This document shows positions 59,837 to 64,000 of a stretch of DNA of 64,000 nt, piece by piece. The position numbers and the translations under genes were made by a program. Numbering within the stretch: position 1 is the first letter of the stretch; each line of letters starts with the position of its first letter. The notes beneath the pieces were generated by a model, which saw only the letters and a program-made list of their open reading frames with translations, was not told the DNA's origin and made no database searches. This stretch comes from Coprococcus aceti (GTDB lineage Bacteria; Bacillota; Clostridia; Lachnospirales; Lachnospiraceae): contig NZ_JAOQJT010000001.1 in the NCBI RefSeq assembly GCF_025567285.1, positions 496,001-560,000 of the forward strand. Direction: 5' to 3'.

Positions 59837-62479
59837 ATGAAAGAGTTAGAGAAGACATATGATCCTTCCCAGATAGAGGACAGACTCTACAGAAAGTGGG
59901 AGGAGAAGAAGTATTTCCACGCAGAGGTTGACAGGAGCAAGAAGCCATTTACGATCGTAATGCCACCTCCAAATGTAACAGGACAGCTCCACATGGGACA
60001 TGCCTTGGACAATACAATGCAGGATATACTTATCAGATTCAAGAGAATGCAGGGCTACTCAGCACTGTGGCAGCCTGGTACAGACCACGCAGCCATCGCA
60101 ACCGAGGTTAAGGTTACAGAGAAGCTGAAGGAGCAGGGAATAGATAAGAAAGAGATCGGCCGTGAGGAGTTCTTAAAGCATGCATGGGCATGGAAGGAAG
60201 AGTACGGCAACCGTATCGTGAGCCAGCTCAAGAAGATGGGTTCATCCGCTGACTGGGACAGAGAGAGATTCACCATGGACGAGGGATGTTCCAAGGCAGT
60301 CAAGGAAGTATTTGTAAGACTGTACGAGAAGGGCTACATCTACAAGGGCTCAAGGATCATCAACTGGTGTCCTGTATGTAAGACTTCCATATCAGATGCT
60401 GAGGTTATACATGAGGAGCAGGACGGATTCTTCTGGCATATCAACTATCCTGTAGTTGGAGAGCCTGGAAGATTTGTGGAGATAGCAACCACAAGACCGG
60501 AGACACTTCTCGGAGATACAGCCGTTGCAGTAAATCCTGACGATGAGAGATACACAGATATAGTAGGAAAGATGCTGGAGCTGCCACTTACAGACAGACA
60601 GATCCCGGTTATCGCAGATCCATATGTTGACAAGGAGTTTGGAACAGGATGTGTAAAGATCACACCTGCACATGACCCTAACGACTTCGAGGTTGGAAAG
60701 CGTCACAATCTTGAGGAGATAAATATACTGAACGATGATGCAACCATAAATGAGCTCGGAGGCAAGTATGCAGGCATGGATCGCTACGAGGCAAGAAAGC
60801 AGATGGTGGCAGACCTTGACGCACTGGGACTTCTCGTAAAGGTAGTTCCACACAGCCACAACGTAGGAACACATGACAGATGTAAGACAACTGTAGAGCC
60901 TATGATCAAGCCTCAGTGGTTCGTCCGCATGAAGGAGATGGGACAGGCAGCACTTGACATCATCAAGACCGATGAGCTCTCATTTGTGCCTGAGCAGTTC
61001 GACAAGACATACATCCACTGGCTTGAGAATATCCGTGACTGGTGTATATCAAGACAGCTTTGGTGGGGACACAGAATCCCTGCATGGTACTGTGACGAGT
61101 GCGGCGAGACCATCGTCAGCCGTGAGACACCTACAGTATGTCCAAAGTGCGGATGCACACATCTCACACAGGATGAGGATACGCTCGATACATGGTTCTC
61201 ATCTGCACTGTGGCCATTTTCAACACTTGGCTGGCCGGATAAGACACCTGAGTATGAATACTTCTATCCTACAAGCGTGCTTGTAACCGGATACGACATC
61301 ATATTCTTCTGGGTAATCCGTATGGTATTCTCAGCACTTGAGCAGACAGGCAAGAGCCCGTTCAAGCATGTGCTGATCCACGGACTTGTAAGAGACGACC
61401 AGGGACGTAAGATGAGTAAGTCACTTGGAAATGGTATTGACCCGCTTGAGGTTATAGATAAGTACGGTGCAGACGCCCTTCGTCTGACACTTATAACAGG
61501 AAATGCTCCTGGAAACGACATGCGTTTCTACTGGGAGAGAGTTGAGAATTCCAGAAACTTTGCAAATAAGATCTGGAACGCAACACGTTTCATCATGATG
61601 AATATGGAGAAGGCAGATTTCACAAATGTGAAGCTGTCAGACCTGACAATAGCTGACCGCTGGATCCTGTCCAAGGTCAACACACTTGCAAAAGAGATGA
61701 CAGACAACATGGAGAAGTTCGAGCTTGGTATCGCTGTATCCAAGGTATACGACTTCATCTGGGAGGAGTTCTGTGACTGGTATATCGAGATGGTTAAGCC
61801 TCGTCTCTACAACGATGAGGATGAGACAAAGGCAGCAGCACTCTGGACACTTAAGACAGTTCTGATCCAGGCACTTAAGCTTCTTCATCCATACATGCCA
61901 TTCATCACAGAGGAGATCTTCTGCAACATTCAGGACGAGGAGGAGTCGATCATGATCTCCAAGTGGCCTGAGTACACAGACGAGTGGAACTTTGAGGCTG
62001 ACGAGGCCGCTGTTGACACTATCAAGGCAGCAGTCCGTGCCATCAGAAACCTTCGTACAGGAATGAACGTACCACCTAGCAGAAAGGCAAAGGTATATGT
62101 CGTATCTGCAAAGGAGGACGTGAGACATATATTTGAGTCATCAAAGAGCTTCTTTGCCACACTGGGTTATGCCAGCGAGGTACACGTTCAGGAGGACAAG
62201 ACAGGAATCGATGAGAATGCAGTATCAACACTGATCCACGATGCCGCTGTATACATTCCTCTTGAGGAGCTTGTGGATATCGACAAGGAGATCGAGCGAC
62301 TTGAGAAGGAGGCTGCTAAGCTTGCCGGAGAGATCAAGCGTGCATCAGGAATGCTTGCAAATCCAAAGTTCGTTGACAAGGCCCCAGCCGCAAAGGTTGA
62401 GGAGGAGAAGGCAAAGCTTGCCAAGTACACTGAGATGTCTGAGCAGGTTGCCGAGCGTCTTGCACAGCTTAAGAAGTAA
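59837..62479 (+). CDS. valS: Valine-tRNA ligase
   Basis: An 880-residue class I synthetase that charges tRNA-Val. ATG 59837 follows AAAGGAAG. PPPNVTGQLHMGHALDNT carries the HIGH-type motif (about residues 41-58), WQPGTDHAAIATEV and the CP1 editing domain TTRPETLLGDTAVAVNPDDERY follow, then CPKCG zinc-like Cys pairs, GRKMSKSLGNGIDPLEV (KMSKS near 525) and an anticodon-binding domain. The C-terminal coiled coil (DIDKEIERLEKEAAKLAGEI) is the usual tRNA-binding arm of ValS. Full length. Confidence 0.98.
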   Translation: MKELEKTYDPSQIEDRLYRKWEEKKYFHAEVDRSKKPFTIVMPPPNVTGQLHMGHALDNTMQDILIRFKRMQGYSALWQPGTDHAAIATEVKVTEKLKEQGIDKKEIGREEFLKHAWAWKEEYGNRIVSQLKKMGSSADWDRERFTMDEGCSKAVKEVFVRLYEKGYIYKGSRIINWCPVCKTSISDAEVIHEEQDGFFWHINYPVVGEPGRFVEIATTRPETLLGDTAVAVNPDDERYTDIVGKMLELPLTDRQIPVIADPYVDKEFGTGCVKITPAHDPNDFEVGKRHNLEEINILNDDATINELGGKYAGMDRYEARKQMVADLDALGLLVKVVPHSHNVGTHDRCKTTVEPMIKPQWFVRMKEMGQAALDIIKTDELSFVPEQFDKTYIHWLENIRDWCISRQLWWGHRIPAWYCDECGETIVSRETPTVCPKCGCTHLTQDEDTLDTWFSSALWPFSTLGWPDKTPEYEYFYPTSVLVTGYDIIFFWVIRMVFSALEQTGKSPFKHVLIHGLVRDDQGRKMSKSLGNGIDPLEVIDKYGADALRLTLITGNAPGNDMRFYWERVENSRNFANKIWNATRFIMMNMEKADFTNVKLSDLTIADRWILSKVNTLAKEMTDNMEKFELGIAVSKVYDFIWEEFCDWYIEMVKPRLYNDEDETKAAALWTLKTVLIQALKLLHPYMPFITEEIFCNIQDEEESIMISKWPEYTDEWNFEADEAAVDTIKAAVRAIRNLRTGMNVPPSRKAKVYVVSAKEDVRHIFESSKSFFATLGYASEVHVQEDKTGIDENAVSTLIHDAAVYIPLEELVDIDKEIERLEKEAAKLAGEIKRASGMLANPKFVDKAPAAKVEEEKAKLAKYTEMSEQVAERLAQLKK

Positions 62480-62485
62480 TTATAA

Positions 62486-62536
62486 GGTCCCGACAGACGG
62501 AATTGGCTTTTCGCCTGCCGGGATCTTCGTTTTTAT
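62486..62536 (+). terminator. Intrinsic terminator after valS
   Basis: GGTCCCGACAGACG with CGCCTGCCGGGATC (14 bp including wobbles) followed by TTCGTTTTTATT. Confidence 0.85.
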
Positions 62537-62609
62537 TGTGTCGATGAGACATTTCCTTCATATCATATAACAGAAGAGGTTTTTCTGTCGGTATGAAGGA
62601 GGTGGAGAA

Positions 62610-62918
62610 ATGGGATTCACAAGTATTCCCATACGCAACATCATACGTGAAGCTGTTGCAAGGGGCGGCATAATAGTGGATGTCAGGAACCGCGATGAAT
62701 TTCTGGAGGGACACATCCCCATGGCGGTAAATATTCCATTTGAGTTGATAGAAGCGGGGGAGTATACTCTTCCCAAAAGCAAATATCTGCTGGTATACTG
62801 TGCTCATGGGGTGAGCAGCATGAAGGCTGCGCTCATCATGAGCGAGGATGGATACAGAGTTATCAACACGGTGGGAGGCTTGGCGCAGTACAGAGGCCCG
62901 CTCACAAGACAGCGATAG
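62610..62918 (+). CDS. Single-domain rhodanese-like protein
   Basis: A 102-residue sulfurtransferase-fold protein behind AGGAGGTGG. IIVDVRNRDEFLEGHIPMAVNIPFE is the rhodanese entry motif and LLVYCAHGVSSMKAA holds the active-site Cys (about residue 69) in a CxxGxSS loop; VGGLAQYRGP ends it. Probably carries persulfide sulfur or acts in stress handling. Lies between the valS terminator and the methyltransferase gene, 32 bases apart. Confidence 0.93.
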   Translation: MGFTSIPIRNIIREAVARGGIIVDVRNRDEFLEGHIPMAVNIPFELIEAGEYTLPKSKYLLVYCAHGVSSMKAALIMSEDGYRVINTVGGLAQYRGPLTRQR

Positions 62919-62950
62919 AACAAATATACAACCCACAGAAAGGGCAGGAA

Positions 62951-64000
62951 ATGAGTAGAGTAGAACTTATAGCTCCATGTCATTTTGGACTGGAGTCGGT
63001 ACTGAAAAAAGAAATACTTGATCTTGGATACGAGATAGTCCAGGTGGAGGACGGAAGGATCACATTTGCCGGAGACGAGAGTGCGATTGCAAGGGCAAAT
63101 ATTTTTATAAGGACAGCCGAGCGTATCATGCTCAAATGTGGCAGCTTCAAGGCCGCCACATTTGACGAGCTGTTCGAGGGAACAAAGGCCATCGCCTGGG
63201 AGAAGTATCTGACAAGGGATGCAAAATTCTGGGTGTCCAAGGCGACATCAAACAAGAGTGCACTCTTCAGTCCATCGGATATACAGTCCATAGTCAAGAA
63301 GGCTATGGTTGAGAGATTGAAGCAGACATACAGAGTGTCATGGTTCACGGAGGATGGCGCAAGCTATCCGGTGAGAGTATTTATATTCAAGGATATAGTG
63401 ACCATAGCACTTGACACGTCAGGTGTGTCACTTCACAAGAGGGGATACAGAAAGCTGGTTGGAAAGGCTCCTATATCGGAGACGCTGGCGTCCGCGCTGA
63501 TCATGCTCATGCCGTGGCACAGGGACAGAGTTCTTGTAGATCCGTTCTGCGGAAGTGGAACATTTCCGATAGAGGCTGCCATGATAGGCGCACACATCGC
63601 ACCGGGAATGGACAGGGAGTTCACGGCCCAGGAGTGGTCCAAGATCTGTGACAAGAAGATATGGTACAATGCGGTGGATGAGGCTCATGATCTCATAGAC
63701 CACGATGTGAAGATGAACATACAGGGATATGATCTGGATGGCGATATGGTGAAGTGTGCCATGGAGAATGCCAGGGCAGCAGGAGTGGAGCAGCACATCC
63801 ATTTTCAGCAGAGGGATGTGAAGGATCTGAGGAATCCGAAGAAGTATGGATTTATAATCACAAATCCACCTTACGGAGAGAGACTTGAGGAGAAGGAGGC
63901 TCTGCCTGAGCTGTACAGGACCATCGGCGAGAGCTATAGGAATCTTGATGACTGGTCAATGTTCCTCATCACATCGTATACGGATGCGGAGAAGTATATC
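62951..64000 (+). CDS. THUMP-domain rRNA methyltransferase (RlmL/YpsC-like), partial
   Basis: The first 350 residues of a class I SAM-dependent RNA methyltransferase, cut by the window edge. ATG 62951 follows AGGGCAGGA. The N-terminal ferredoxin-like/THUMP part (1-160) starts RVELIAPCHFGLESVLKKEI; the conserved SGVSLHKRGYRKLVGKAPISETLASALI joins it to the methyltransferase domain, with VDPFCGSGTFPIEAAMIGAHIAPG (SAM site) and the catalytic ITNPPYGERL. This is the family of 23S rRNA guanine N2 methylases (RlmL). The exact target cannot be told. Confidence 0.93.
   Translation, partial: MSRVELIAPCHFGLESVLKKEILDLGYEIVQVEDGRITFAGDESAIARANIFIRTAERIMLKCGSFKAATFDELFEGTKAIAWEKYLTRDAKFWVSKATSNKSALFSPSDIQSIVKKAMVERLKQTYRVSWFTEDGASYPVRVFIFKDIVTIALDTSGVSLHKRGYRKLVGKAPISETLASALIMLMPWHRDRVLVDPFCGSGTFPIEAAMIGAHIAPGMDREFTAQEWSKICDKKIWYNAVDEAHDLIDHDVKMNIQGYDLDGDMVKCAMENARAAGVEQHIHFQQRDVKDLRNPKKYGFIITNPPYGERLEEKEALPELYRTIGESYRNLDDWSMFLITSYTDAEKYI

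Noticed and set aside
1..64000. CRISPR array, prophage, transposase, rRNA or tRNA genes
   Set aside because: Looked for regularly spaced repeats, phage-type gene runs, DDE transposase motifs and TTCGAAT-type tRNA arms; none seen.

Overview
The window is a stretch of chromosome from an anaerobic, Gram-positive, low-to-mid-GC member of the Clostridia, most likely Lachnospiraceae (Coprococcus or a relative; genus-level guess only). The reasons are strong AAGGAGG-type ribosome binding sites, heavy use of ATA and AGA codons, a V-type ATPase in the Enterococcus/Clostridia gene order, a MecA adaptor, a Gram-positive Tad locus without outer-membrane secretin, a T-box leader on valS, and several lineage-restricted hypothetical proteins. 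No rRNA, tRNA, CRISPR array, prophage or intact transposase gene was found.

Layout. 1-246: start of a leftward gene cut by the edge. 438-6622: a eukaryote-type hisA, a secreted GH9 glucanase lipoprotein and a GtrA-YfhO fusion membrane protein. 6756-9205: a hybrid histidine kinase with its own promoter, then a small coiled-coil protein. 9307-18569: a Tad-type pilus locus (prepilin peptidase, TadZ-like, TadA, TadB, a frameshifted TadC, a 56-residue Flp pilin, a DUF5702-like protein, two TadE-like pseudopilins and an FHA-domain membrane protein). 18570-22413: dnaX-ybaB-recR, then phosphofructokinase. 22510-25785: two uncharacterised proteins, one a large ectodomain with a degenerate C39-like fold. 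25885-28788: small ferredoxin, DUF1858 protein, a PHP/CpsB-like protein that has lost metal ligands, and mecA. 28789-31256: an Amidase_3 cell-wall hydrolase, tsaC/sua5 and rpiB.

31636-40569 is a nine-gene V-type ATPase operon in the order F(H)-I-K-E-C-G(F)-A-B-D. Its rotor subunit keeps the residue set that binds sodium in Enterococcus hirae. A 204-bp element with perfect terminal inverted repeats sits between the B and D genes. 40643-45717 is a looser region: a remnant of a sugar-ABC ATPase, a GH32 fructosidase, a TraX-like membrane protein, an M20D amidohydrolase, a membrane protein and a possible 26-residue micro-protein. 45878-51015 is a potABCD polyamine transporter preceded by about 500 bases of densely structured, gene-free leader.

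51141-52908 carries a leftward PRTase-like protein and a PLP aminotransferase. 53095-59464 is a rightward three-gene unit (1188-residue solenoid protein, actin/Hsp70-fold ATPase with an acidic tail, and a helical-repeat protein) without known function; it is the best candidate for an undescribed cellular system here. 59473-62535 is valS with promoter, T-box and terminator; the window ends with a rhodanese and a partial THUMP-type RNA methyltransferase.

Most striking for follow-up: the potABCD leader RNA, the three-gene ATPase system, the inverted-repeat element in the ATPase operon, the apparent ATT start and the one-base frameshift in the Tad locus, and the metal-ligand losses in the PHP protein.
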